Positions 50,522-59,785 of a DNA stretch of 64,000 nt are shown piece after piece (position 1 is the stretch's first letter; each line of letters starts with the position of its first letter). The stretch is from Clostridiales bacterium (lineage in GTDB: Bacteria > Bacillota > Clostridia > Christensenellales > CAG-917). The DNA is taken from the NCBI GenBank assembly GCA_022009995.1, contig CP091734.1, positions 930,001-994,000 of the forward strand, read 5' to 3'. Made by a program: the position numbers and the translations under genes. Under the pieces are notes generated by a model, which saw nothing but the letters and a program-made list of their open reading frames with translations, was not told where the DNA came from and did no database searches.

Positions 50522-50683
50522 TATCTTAGTTTGCGACAGGACTTGTGACAATGCAAGGCATTGTCTGCACACTCCGTGTGCCCCTGCACGCTGTGCAGCT
50601 GACGCAACGCTTTGCAAGTGAACTTGCTCGCTTATGCTATTACGCTCGCTTCGCTCTCTACAAGTCCTGTTGTCCGCACCAAA
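50522..50683 (+). repeat. hairpin array ending in a second tRNA-Leu 3' end copy
   Basis: Perfect small hairpins follow each other: GACAATGC-AAG-GCATTGTC (50547-50565), GCACAC-TCC-GTGTGC (50567-50581), CTGCAC-GCT-GTGCAG (50584-50598) and GCAAGT-GA-ACTTGC (50614-50627). At 50661-50683 lies a 23-base exact copy of the tRNA-Leu 3' end (50458-50480), including CCA and the following AA. No coding sequence is seen. Confidence 0.8.
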
Positions 50684-50880
50684 AGCTCACATTGCTCGAA
50701 AGATATAAAAAAATCGAATATTAAGGTTTTTGTGATTGCTTTTTCTATGAGATTGGATTGATTAGCGATGTCATAAACATATTGACTTTACAAAAATCCG
50801 TGATAAAATGCAAAATGAAGTTCGAAGGAGACGAATCCTTTGAACTTTTGTTTTAGCTAAAACAGTGTAAAAAACAACAA
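50684..50880 (+). promoter_or_regulatory. AT-rich leader of the toxin-like gene with promoter
   Basis: This stretch is AT-richer than its surroundings and non-coding. TTGACT and TAAAAT with a 16- to 17-base gap lie near 50782-50809, about 85 bases before the next gene. A GAAGTTCGAAGGAGACGAATCCTTTGAACTT region contains GTTCGAAGGA / TCCTTTGAAC, a near-perfect inverted repeat around 50821-50847. Confidence 0.5.
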
Positions 50881-50891
50881 GAGGTGATATA

Positions 50892-51185
50892 ATGGGTGCA
50901 GGAGGCGTTCCAAATCGAGCAGTAGAAAACATTTACGGAAAGAGAGGCGACTTACCGACAAAGGGCGCAAAGCCTAATTCGCGATATGACTTGTATTTTG
51001 AAGGAATAAGAATACAAAGTAGGTGGTTTGACTCCAATGGTTGTGTTGTCAGAAATAGAGATTATGATCATCAAAACGCTCATAATAATCATTTTTTCCC
51101 GCACGACCATAATTGGGTGTGGAAAAACGGAATGCCGCATAGAATTTCCGATATCTTAGAACCTGATTATAATAAATACTATTAG
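50892..51185 (+). CDS. small protein resembling polymorphic-toxin C-terminal domains
   Basis: 97 residues with its own GAGGTG site. RYDLYFEGIRIQSRWFDSNG, then VVRNRDYDHQNAHNNHFF and PHDHNWVWKNGMPH make a beta-rich, His/Asp-rich unit. I recall such sequences at the C-terminal end of RHS- or CdiA-like polymorphic toxins of Firmicutes, with the His residues as probable nuclease or metal-binding site. Here it stands alone, with no N-terminal delivery region or signal peptide. The codon use is AT-richer than the genome around it. The next gene is immunity-like. The toxin role is inferred from resemblance and context. Confidence 0.5.
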   Translation: MGAGGVPNRAVENIYGKRGDLPTKGAKPNSRYDLYFEGIRIQSRWFDSNGCVVRNRDYDHQNAHNNHFFPHDHNWVWKNGMPHRISDILEPDYNKYY

Positions 51186-51195
51186 GGGGATGAAA

Positions 51196-52392
51196 ATGAG
51201 AAAGATTGAGAGCGAATACGAAATCGATAAACAAAAAAGGAAGCAACGACTTGTCAGGAACGAGTTTTTGTATAACGGGGAAAGCGTCGGCGTATACGAT
51301 ATGCCGCTTATCAAAAAGCAGGATATCGACGTTGAAAAAATACAACTTCTTTGCTATGCAGACGCAAGAAACGGCGACGAAAAAAACAAGGATAAGACCA
51401 TTCATTTTTTCACGTACGATTGGAAATTCGGAAAGGTTTATGACAATCCCGACGAAGAACTTGAAAAACTCGGGCAATACTATGCTTTATTCAGCCCGGA
51501 TTTCAGCGTTTTTACAAACATGCCGCTTGCGCTTCAAATCGAAAGCGTATTCAAAAATCGCTGGTGCGGGGCGTTCTGGCAAAGCAGGGGGCTCAGGGTA
51601 ATTCCGACGGTATCGTGGGGCGACGAAAGGTCGTTTGATTTTTGTTTTGACGGCATTGAAGAAGGCTCGGCGGTTGTGGTATGCACGTATTGCCGGGAGA
51701 ATTGCGAAGAAGATTTTATGCTCGGCTACAACGAGATGATGAAAAGAATCAAACCGAGCGTTGTTTTGTGCTACGACGAGCCGTTTCCCGCAATGACGGG
51801 CAATATCAAGGAATTTTTACCGACCGCTTACGAATGGACGAAAAATCTGAATTGGGAAGATTTGGCGCAGTTCAAATGGGAGAAGCGCAACAGAAACGTT
51901 TCGGGACTTGATGCAAAAAAATTCAAGTTTTTCAAATACGACGATCCTTACAAAAAAGACGAGATTGTGAAGTGTCCGGTGTGCGGCGGCGTCGCGTTGC
52001 AGGACAGGTACGGCAACGGCGAGTGCGAAAACTGCGGATGGAAATTTGAAAAGGACGCGGATATTCTGGAAAAACAATGGGGAATAAGTTATCCCATGCT
52101 GGTTTCGACGACAACCGCAAAAAAACAATATGAACAAGGATTGCCGTTCAAAGCGACTTTTGACGAGTTCGTGAACGGGCTGTACTTTTACAGCGAAATG
52201 CTTTTTACCTATGAAAACGTATCATACGAAGTGTTTCTGAAAGGGAGAGAAACGGTTGTGTTTTGCTCGGAAGATATGCAGCAGGAGTATGGTTCAAGAG
52301 AGGAGTTTGAAGCAAAAGCGAACATCGACGGAGTACTGCTGAAAGACCTTTGGGCGGACGTGAGTTTCGCGGGATTTATGTACTGCGGATAA
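51196..52392 (+). CDS. DUF4417-type protein with zinc ribbon and immunity-like C-terminus
   Basis: 398 residues from ATG 51196, which fits AGGGGG better than ATG 51190. Residues about 80-230 match DUF4417 (FSVFTNMPLALQIESVFKNR, WCGAFWQSRGLRVIPTVSWG, DFCFDGIEEGSAVVV). About 265-300 is a zinc ribbon (CPVCGG, then CENCGW). The last 100 residues (KQYEQGLPFKATFDEFVNGL, FTYENVSYEVF, NIDGVLLKDLWADVSF) resemble the C-terminal part of Clostridia proteins found beside CPCC-type and immunity genes. DUF4417 proteins are of unknown role and often lie in phage or accessory loci. Being four bases after the toxin-like gene it may be the antidote (inference). Confidence 0.6.
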   Translation: MRKIESEYEIDKQKRKQRLVRNEFLYNGESVGVYDMPLIKKQDIDVEKIQLLCYADARNGDEKNKDKTIHFFTYDWKFGKVYDNPDEELEKLGQYYALFSPDFSVFTNMPLALQIESVFKNRWCGAFWQSRGLRVIPTVSWGDERSFDFCFDGIEEGSAVVVCTYCRENCEEDFMLGYNEMMKRIKPSVVLCYDEPFPAMTGNIKEFLPTAYEWTKNLNWEDLAQFKWEKRNRNVSGLDAKKFKFFKYDDPYKKDEIVKCPVCGGVALQDRYGNGECENCGWKFEKDADILEKQWGISYPMLVSTTTAKKQYEQGLPFKATFDEFVNGLYFYSEMLFTYENVSYEVFLKGRETVVFCSEDMQQEYGSREEFEAKANIDGVLLKDLWADVSFAGFMYCG

Positions 52393-52450
52393 CGAATTCG
52401 TTTGGCTGGCAATATCCGTATCCCGACAAAAAACAATGTTTAACAATCAA

Positions 52451-52477
52451 AAAAGACCGATAAAACGTCGGTCTTTT
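52451..52477. terminator. bidirectional terminator between DUF4417 and VanZ genes
   Basis: AAAAGACCGA / TCGGTCTTTT with a seven-base loop between convergent genes. Confidence 0.85.
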
Positions 52478-52502
52478 GTTTTTGCGGTTTGGGGGAATGT
52501 GA

Positions 52503-54271
52503 TTAATTTTCGTCGGTGAAAATCTTTTCCTGCTTTTTGAAAGATGTTTTGAACGTAAGGAACGAGAACTCGTTTTTCATATTTTTGAAACTTTCGGGTT
52601 TTGCCTTAAACCAGATAAACCCGACGATCGATACCGCGACAACGGCGATGCCGATGCCCGATAGCGCGCCCAGAAAATCGATTGCGACGTCCGGCCAGGT
52701 TGCGTATCGTCCGCTTGTGAAAACGGGCAGTTGGAACATTTCCGAAATGCCTGCGACGACAAACGCCGAAAGCAAGGAAAGGGGCAACGACACCCATCTC
52801 GGCTTAATAAGCAGGAAGAACGTGCCGAACAATCCGAACCCCAACACAAGGAAAAGCGAGAAGTGCCCGAGCCCTTTTCGTATAAGCGTGTGGAAGGTGT
52901 CGAAGACGGACACGGTAATCGTCTTTTCGACGGTAAGGTCGGGGCGGCCGACGTACGTTGCGCGCACGGTGACTTTGCCCGATTTGTCGGACGTAAACAC
53001 GCCGTTTTCATCGATTGAGCCTTCGCCTTTGACGACTTCCCATTTCACGTTTTTCGTGACGTTGCCGCCCGTATAAGCGGTGAGATCGATTTTGCCGCCT
53101 TTGACGCATCTGTCGGGGGCGACGACGGTAAGCCCGTCCACGACGTCGGGCACGGTGACGTGCAGCGTTGCCGTTATTGTATTGTCATAAATTGAAAAGT
53201 ACGTAATCGTGGCGGTGCCCGGTTTATATGCGTGCAGGTGCGTTGTGTCTGCGCTGACGACGTTTGTATCGGACGATTTGCTGATTATGTTTGACGGCGC
53301 GCCGTCGCTTTCGTTTATTGCTCGGAAGCCGAGTTGGCTTGTGATGACCAGGTGTTCGTCTTTTTCATTGTAAGGCTGAACGAGCCGTCGTCGTTTTTTG
53401 TGACTCGTTTATCAAAAATGAATCCGGTGGCTTCCGGTCTCGATCCTTCCACGATTCTGATTTTTTGAGAAACGGTTTTATCACCCAGTTTTATTTCAAG
53501 AGTTAAATCACCGTCCGTTGTTTTTAACGGATAAAACCACTGCTTTGCGGGAAGGAAAAAGATTTTGTCGTTGGCATTATGCTTTTTTCCGTCAATCAGA
53601 ATTTCTGTTTCGATAGTAGAGACGCCGTAACCGTTGTATTCGTCGTCGGTGACAGCCAGCACCGACAGATTGTATTCTTCGCAGGTTTCAAGCGTGATTA
53701 TCCCGTCTTTATCGGCATCTACTAAGTCTTTGCCAAGATAGATTTCTGTTTTTATTCCTTTGACTTTGTCGGGGTTGACGCCTTCGTTGTATATTTTTAA
53801 ATCGTACAACACGTTGTCGGGGTTGTCTTTTGACTTAATAACCACCCTGCGATAGCCCCATGAGAGAAGCGTGACTTCGCCGTTTTCTTCGACGTTTATG
53901 TAGTCTTCGGGCATGTCAAAACCGCGCTCGAAGTAAAGTTTTGAGGTGTCGGCGTTTTCAGGAAGACACTTGACGCCAAGTTCCAGAACGTCGCCCGTAT
54001 AATAATGATCGACGTCGGTCAGAACTTTGCCGTCGCGCCTGACGCTTTTGACAAAATATCCGGTAACGGCGGAAACAGGGGGCGCGGGCTCATCGGATTT
54101 CATTGCCGACTGAATGTTGTCGGACACCTTCACCGACTGAATCGCGCTTTTATCGCCGGGCGTCAACGCCTCGCCCCAGATAAAAATGGTGAGCGCAATC
54201 GTACAAAAAAGGGCCGTTAGCGCAAGCGCGCGAAGCCCTTTGAAATATTTACGTTGACTTGTAGTTTCCAC
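52503..54271 (-). CDS. VanZ-family membrane protein with large Ig-like insertion (one frame break)
   Basis: About 590 residues after bridging a break near 53330. A first membrane helix (about 12-32, LRALALTALFCTIALTIFIW) is followed by about 430 extracytoplasmic residues with several Ig-like beta domains, among them a Big_2-type unit (VDGLTVVAPDRCVKGGKIDL, then GEGSIDENGVFTSDKSGKVT). Then come the remaining VanZ helices: FHTLIRKGLGHFSLFLVLGF, SLPLSLLSAFVVAGISEMFQ and PDVAIDFLGALSGI. VanZ proteins (PF04892) are four-helix proteins of about 160 residues; VanZ itself gives low-level teicoplanin resistance. The Ig-like insert between helix 1 and helix 2 is the odd feature. Confidence 0.75.
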
Positions 54272-54290
54272 AAAATCCCCCGTCCCGAAA

Positions 54291-54863
54291 TTATTTATCG
54301 GATTTATTGTATGCCTTCACGGATTTGTCCAGCATCTCTTTGGTAATTTTCGAGTTGCAGTACGGACAAACGCCGACGTCGTTGATAAGCTCGAACTTTG
54401 CGTTGCAGAAAGGGCAGTGGACGAGATTGAGCGTCCCCGCGCGTTCCGCCTCCATCATTTCGTAATCCTTGTCGCGCATTGTGGTTTTGTCGATGATTCT
54501 TTCGTTGTCGAGGACGAGATAACCGTCAAGATAACCTTTTTGCACCATCGTTTTGACGTCGTTTGCCACGACTTCGGGATTCCTGTTGTGGACTTCCGCA
54601 AGCATTTTCACGCTTTTGATGCCGTCGCCGACAATCTGCGCTTTGAGACGCGAGAAATATTTAAGCTGACCGAAATGAATCCATACCATCGGCGCGCCGT
54701 AAAAGCCCATAACGATAAGGATAATGCCGACGATGCCCATCGCGCGGAAAGACTGACCTTTCGTAAAACCGATGACGGTCATCGCGATTCCCAAAGGGAA
54801 ACCGACCGAAAGGAAAATTGCCCATAAAAGAGTCCTTCTTGTTTTTATATCGATTTTGTTCAT
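54291..54863 (-). CDS. membrane protein with C-terminal zinc ribbon
   Basis: 190 residues. Two helices at about 10-30 and 42-65, then a soluble region that looks like a PCI/winged-helix element (VKMLAEVHNRNPEVVANDVK), typical of DUF-type membrane proteins in Firmicutes with RNA or protein contact, then a zinc ribbon with CPFCNAKF and CPYCNSKI. It begins nine bases before the stop of the XRE gene upstream, so they are one operon. Function unknown. Confidence 0.75.
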   Translation of the reverse strand: MNKIDIKTRRTLLWAIFLSVGFPLGIAMTVIGFTKGQSFRAMGIVGIILIVMGFYGAPMVWIHFGQLKYFSRLKAQIVGDGIKSVKMLAEVHNRNPEVVANDVKTMVQKGYLDGYLVLDNERIIDKTTMRDKDYEMMEAERAGTLNLVHCPFCNAKFELINDVGVCPYCNSKITKEMLDKSVKAYNKSDK

Positions 54864-54872
54864 ACCTGCCTC

Positions 54873-55088
54873 TTAAATCGTGTCTTTGAGCCCCAAAAGA
54901 TAGTCGGAAGATACGCTGAACACTTTTGCAACCGCGACGATGTAACTTGCCTTAGGCTCGTTTACGCCGTTTTCCCAGAACGAAATTGTGCTTTTCGTAA
55001 CGCCGATTTTTTTTGCGAGCTGATCGCTCGTCATGCCTGCGTCGATGCGCAGATCCTTTAATCTTTCAGAAAAAGCCGATATATTCAT
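54873..55088 (-). CDS. XRE-family helix-turn-helix regulator
   Basis: 71 residues from the ATG at 55088, whose GAGGTG site six bases upstream would be consumed by a longer reading from a GTG. The sequence is a single Cro/CI helix-turn-helix: FSERLKDLRIDAGMTSDQLA and KKIGVTKSTISFWENGVNEP, then YIVAVAKVFSVSSDYLLGL. It is likely to repress its own operon. Two copies of AGAATTCAAAAC lie 30 bases apart upstream (55117-55128 and 55147-55158) and may be its operators. Confidence 0.9.
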   Translation of the reverse strand: MNISAFSERLKDLRIDAGMTSDQLAKKIGVTKSTISFWENGVNEPKASYIVAVAKVFSVSSDYLLGLKDTI

Positions 55089-55212
55089 ATTATACACCTC
55101 GTATAGAATATTGTAAAGAATTCAAAACAAATATAAGCATCAATTTAGAATTCAAAACGATACTAAAGGCGTTGAAACGAGAATGCAAAACGCTTAAAGC
55201 AGCGCGTAACGG

Positions 55213-55241
55213 TTGGCGTTTTTGAAAAAGTATGATAAAAT
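55213..55241 (+). promoter_or_regulatory. promoter of RlmD-like gene (leaderless spacing)
   Basis: TTGGCG (55213-55218), a 17-base spacer and TAAAAT (55236-55241); the ATG follows after seven bases, so transcription would start at the start codon and no ribosome site exists. Confidence 0.65.
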
Positions 55242-55248
55242 TGACGAT

Positions 55249-56618
55249 ATGAAAGTCACGGATACTTACCTTGCCGAAATTACCGACTTCGGACTTGACG
55301 GCAAAGGGTTTTCAAAAATCGAAGATATTGCGGTGTTTACGCCGTACACGGCGGCGGGCGACCTTGCGAAAATCAAAATCAAAAAGGTTTACAAAGGAGT
55401 TGCCGAGGCGGACGCCGTGAAAATCGTGCGCCCTGCAAATTGCCGCGTCGTTCCGCCGTGCAAAACGTACGGGGAGTGCGGCGGCTGCGTGTTGCAGCAC
55501 GTCGATTTCCGACCGAAAACAAACTGAAACGAAAACTCCTTCAAACCACGCTGAACAAGGCGGGAATAAACGTTCAGGTTTCGGACACGGTTTTTGACAA
55601 GGAGTATGAATACCGCAACAAACTGCAAATGCCTTTCACCGTCGACGGCGGCGAAATCACGCTCGGCTTTTTCAGGCGGAACACGCATGACGTGGTCGCG
55701 CTGTCCGGGTGCATGCTGCACGGCGATTTCGCGACGAAAATAATAAACGCCGTGAAAATTTGGGCAAACGACGAAAAAAGAAGGCAAAAACTTTCCGTTT
55801 ATGACGAGGCGACGGGCAAAGGGTTACTCAGGCACTTTGTCGCAAGGTACGTCGACGGGCTGCTGTTCGCGACGGTTGTGATAAACGGGAAAGAGTTGCC
55901 GTACGGGCGTGAACTTTTTGAAATTTTATCGAAAGATTTTGAATGCGTTTTGTATTCGTCCGCCAACGAAAAACGCACGAACGTGATTATGGGCGACAAC
56001 GTGAAAAAACTATATGGTGCGGAAAGAGACGTCGATATCGACGGCATAAAAACCACGCTTTCGCCAAAGTCGTTTTTGCAGGTCAACGACGGTGTCAGAC
56101 AAAAACTTTACGACGGGGTAAACGCCGCGGTGAAAAACGCTGACGTAATCATCGACGTTTATTCAGGCATAGGAATCCTTACGTCGATGCTTGCAAAAGC
56201 CAATAAAAACGCCAAAGTCTACGGCGTGGAAATCGTGAAAGAAGCGGTTGAAAACGCAAACGATTTGATGAAGAAAAACGGGCTGTCGGGGCGCGTCGAA
56301 AACATTTGCGGCGACGCAACGAAAGTGTTGCCAAAACTCGTAAACGATATTTTAAGCAATGAAAAATCGGGCATAAAGCCCGAAATATGCGTGGTTATCG
56401 ATCCGCCGAGAAAGGGCGCGACCGAAGAAGTGCTGGATGCCGTGATAAGGTCGGGCGCCGAAAAGTTCGTGTACGTTTCCTGCAATCCGAAAACCTTGCA
56501 ACGCGACGTAAAATACGTTGGTGATACTTTTGAAGTCGCGTCGGTAACGCCTTACAACATGTTTCCGAAAACGGCGGAACTCGAAACATTGTGCGTGATG
56601 AAACGCAAGTCTTTATGA
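55249..56618 (+). CDS. RlmD/TrmA-type RNA uracil-C5 methyltransferase (one frame break)
   Basis: About 456 residues after bridging a break near 55510. The N-terminal TRAM domain runs from VTDTYLAEITDFGLDGKGFS. An Fe-S cysteine cluster (CKTYGECGGCVLQHV with a later ALSGCM) follows. The methyltransferase domain has the SAM motif VIIDVYSGIGILTSMLA, VYGVEIVKEAVENA, IDPPRKG and the catalytic Cys in VYVSCNPKTLQRD. Members of this group methylate U54 of tRNA or U747/U1939 of 23S rRNA; which one cannot be read. It ends in a six-base convergent overlap with the anSME gene. Confidence 0.9.
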
Positions 56619-57689
56619 CATGTTTTTGAGATAAGGCAGGGCGAATCTGAAAAAGGTTTTGTACGCCTTGCATTTTTCAACGTCGCGCCTTTCGCGCTTG
56701 CAGCCGCCTTTGCAAAGCATATAATATTCGCACGATTTACAAGTCTCGTCCACGACGAGGCTTTCTTTTATGAATTCGACGGCTTTGTTCGTGTGTTCGA
56801 GCGTGAAAAAGTCTTTGTCCGAAATGTTGCCAAGAAGATATTCGTCGGTGCAATAAAAGTCGCACGGATACACGCTGCCGTCCGATTCGATCACGAACTG
56901 GTGCGTGCAATGCCCGTTCATACCGCACTGTTCGGCGCGCTCGAAGTGAGCAAGTCGCACGAAGTTGTCAAACTGGCGTATCGACGTGTAATCGCCGTTT
57001 GCCATATCTTTCTGGTACAACGCGAACGCCGACAGTAAAAACAGGGCGTAGCTTTTTTCGTCAAGGTAAAAATCGGGGTTTTCGACCTCGCCGGAAAGAG
57101 GTTTCAGACAGGGGATAAACTGCAACCTTTTGAAGCCTTGCGACGTGAAAAACGGATAAATCTTGCCGATTCTCATCGCGACGTCCTTTGTCAGAACGGT
57201 AAGGATATTGAAATTTACGTCGTGTTTTTGAAGAAGTTTTGCCGCCGCGACGACCTTTTGAAAAGTTTGGTTGCCGTCCTTGTCCACGCGGTTTACGTTT
57301 GCGATTTCGTCGCCGTCAAGGGAAAGTCCGACAAGGAAGTCGTTGGTTTTGAAAATCTCGCACCATTCGTCGTCGATGAGTGTGCCGTTTGTCTGGATTC
57401 CCAAAAACACGGGCGAGTTTTTGATATTTGCGCGGGAGATGAGATTAAGCGTCGCCCTGAAAAACGTTTTCCCGGCAAGCAGCGGTTCGCCGCCCTGAAA
57501 GTTGAACCAGACGGGATTTCCGTCGGCATAGGCAAACGCCTTTTTGACGACGGTTTCCGCCGTTTGAAGGCTCATTGCGCCGTGCGACGGCGTTTCGCGG
57601 TTTTTCGCGACGTCGTTGTAAAAGCAGTATTTACACCGCATATTGCACGTTGACGACGCGGGCTTAATCATTATCGAAATCGGCGGCAT
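56613..57689 (-). CDS. anaerobic sulfatase-maturating radical SAM enzyme (anSME)
   Basis: An intact 358-residue protein. The radical SAM Cys motif is CNMRCKYC (Cys15, 19, 22), followed by VWFNFQGGEPLLAGK and GIQTNGTLIDDEW. The C-terminal SPASM region carries several Cys (GMNGHCTHQFVIESDGSVYPC, 21 residues with two Cys; CKSCEYYMLCKGGC), which bind two auxiliary [4Fe-4S] clusters. anSMEs oxidise a Cys or Ser in the sulfatase active site to formylglycine. The start codon overlaps the sulfatase stop, so they are translated together. Confidence 0.95.
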   Translation of the reverse strand: MPPISIMIKPASSTCNMRCKYCFYNDVAKNRETPSHGAMSLQTAETVVKKAFAYADGNPVWFNFQGGEPLLAGKTFFRATLNLISRANIKNSPVFLGIQTNGTLIDDEWCEIFKTNDFLVGLSLDGDEIANVNRVDKDGNQTFQKVVAAAKLLQKHDVNFNILTVLTKDVAMRIGKIYPFFTSQGFKRLQFIPCLKPLSGEVENPDFYLDEKSYALFLLSAFALYQKDMANGDYTSIRQFDNFVRLAHFERAEQCGMNGHCTHQFVIESDGSVYPCDFYCTDEYLLGNISDKDFFTLEHTNKAVEFIKESLVVDETCKSCEYYMLCKGGCKRERRDVEKCKAYKTFFRFALPYLKNMS

Positions 57690-59604
57690 TACTTAATCCC
57701 CCTGCGGTTTTCTTTCAACGATTTTCTGAAATCTTTAAGCGCTTCTAAAAGGGTGTCGGCGACGTCGGGATAGGTCATCGAGATATTGTAGCCTTCCGCC
57801 GGGTCTTTATCGAGATTGAACAGATAGTTTTTGTATTGCTGGTCGATGAACGCCGAGTTCTCGGTGCGTACTTTCTGATAATACTTGAAATCGTACGTTA
57901 CGCCGCCGACTTCAACGGGCATTTGAACGGCCTGAACCGTGCCTTTTTTCATATAGAAAAGGGCGTCGTGCACGCGGGAATCCGGGGTGACATCGCCTTT
58001 CCAAAGCGATTTCAGATTCACGCCGTCGATAATACGATCCGAGGGGAGAACGTCCACGCCCGCGTACGACAATATCGTCGGGAACAGGTCGGTAAGCATT
58101 GCGCTCGATTCGATTTTATATCCGCCGGTCATATGTTTATCGTGCCGTTTCTTACGCCCTTCGGGTAACTTACGATCATCGGGACTTTCATACCGCCGTC
58201 GAAAGTGGTGTTTTTCCTTCCGCGGAGACTTCCCGTCACGCCTTCACGTCCCGGGCCGTTGTCGGACGTAAAGATGATCATCGTGTCGTCAAAGACGCCT
58301 TTGTTTTCAAGCATATCGAAAATTTCGCCAAGCGACTTGTCGAATTCTTCGATGCAGTCGACGTAACTGTCGTCGGTGGTGTCGCCTTTTCCGTTGCCGT
58401 TGTTATCCGAGAAAATGGGGTAATGCGGCCACGGCGTCGCGTAAAACGAGAAGAACTTATTGCCACTGTCGATTGATTTCGAGCGTGGATTTCAATTCGT
58501 CGGTGAAAAGCCTTGTGGATTCGGACTGGTCAAGATTTTCGGCGTGAGTACGCACTTCTTCGGATTTACCACCGACTTCGCGCACCCAGTTATAGGGCGT
58601 CATATCGTTGACGTAATAGCTGCCGTAGAAGTAATCGAAACCCTGATTCGTGGGGAGATATTCGCCATAGTCGCCAAGGTTCCACTTTCCGATGCACGAC
58701 GTGTCGTAGCCGACCGCTTTCAACGCTTCGGCAATGGTGATTTCGTCGCCCAAAATACCGTCCACGTTGTTTAAGAACTGATATGGATTGATAAAGTGGG
58801 TGATTGAGTACGGATCGCTGTCGCAAGGCGTCGGGAAAATAACGTTGTCGATATAGCCGCGCGTGGCGTAACGACCGGTAAGAAGACTGAACCTTGACGG
58901 GGTGCAGACGGGTGCGGATGCGTAAAAGTTTCCATAAAAATTCCGCTTTCCTCCGCATACTTTCCGCCTTCTGCAAGGGAGTCGATGTTGGGCGTTTTAA
59001 TGGTGGCGTTTGCTTTTCCGAGATAGCTGTACGCCGAAATGTCCGAGTACGCCATATCGTCCATAAGTATGATAAGGACGTTGGGCGCGGTGGCGTCGGC
59101 TTGTGTTTTCGACAGTTCTTTAAGGTATGCGTCGTGTCCCGCCTGCAAACTTTCGACGGTCGGACGGATTCTCAAAGACATATAAAAGACGTAGCACAAA
59201 GACGTCGCCGTCATCGCAAGGGACAACGCCGCCGTCGCAAAGCGCTTCAGAGTGCCGTCGGGAAGTTTTTTGTCAAGCGCGTAAAGCATAAGTCCCGAGA
59301 AAAGCGGCAACGCGGACAAAATAAGATTATACCACACGATTTTGCCGAATTCGTCCGCGCCCCAGAAAAGGAAATACACGAACAATTCAAGAATCATATA
59401 AGCGTACGAGACGACGAAAAGCGGCTCAAACTTTTTGTTGAACAGCGCGCGGATAAATACGATAAGCGCGGTAACCGCCGCAATCGCCGCCGCAAACGGG
59501 GCAAGAAAATTGTATCCCGTGCCGAGCAGCACGACGGTGTACGCGATTGAAAACAAAAACCATACAAGGGCAAAGCCCGAACGTTCTTTTGAATTTTTAA
59601 GCAT
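57689..59604 (-). CDS. membrane-anchored Cys-type sulfatase (frame breaks)
   Basis: About 637 residues after bridging breaks near 58910, 58455 and 58137. Four to five N-terminal helices (residues about 10-150) anchor the enzyme. The extracytoplasmic sulfatase domain has the metal site VLIILMDDMAYSD, the maturation motif APVCTPSRFSLLTGRY (the Cys of CTPSR becomes formylglycine), GKWNLGDYG, and FTSDNGPG. Such enzymes release sulfate from mucin or glycosaminoglycan sugars. The first break lies directly before the CTPSR motif and is a T run one base short. The membrane part resembles the LTA-synthase layout, but the nucleophile is the sulfatase Cys. Confidence 0.85.
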
Positions 59605-59785
59605 AATTTAACCTCTTACCGTATGATTATAACATAATGGGAGCGTATTTTTCAAGCAATTACGGCTGCGTAAACCGTACGTTTGTCCAAAAACGTCGCT
59701 TTTATGTAATTTCTTGACACCATACGCCATATTTGATAAAATAGATACGTATTTTTTAATACTTTATCTACAAAAGGAGCGTTTA
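59605..59785. promoter_or_regulatory. divergent promoters of sulfatase and MacB operons
   Basis: On the plus strand TTGACA (59714-59719), a 17-base gap and TAAAAT (59737-59742) precede AAAGGAG and the ATG at 59786. On the minus strand TTGAAA, an 18-base gap and TATAAT precede AGAGGTT and the sulfatase ATG. Confidence 0.75.

Noticed and set aside
50684..50880. Riboswitch in the leader of the toxin-like gene
   Set aside because: Only one inverted repeat is seen; no known aptamer core could be recognised.
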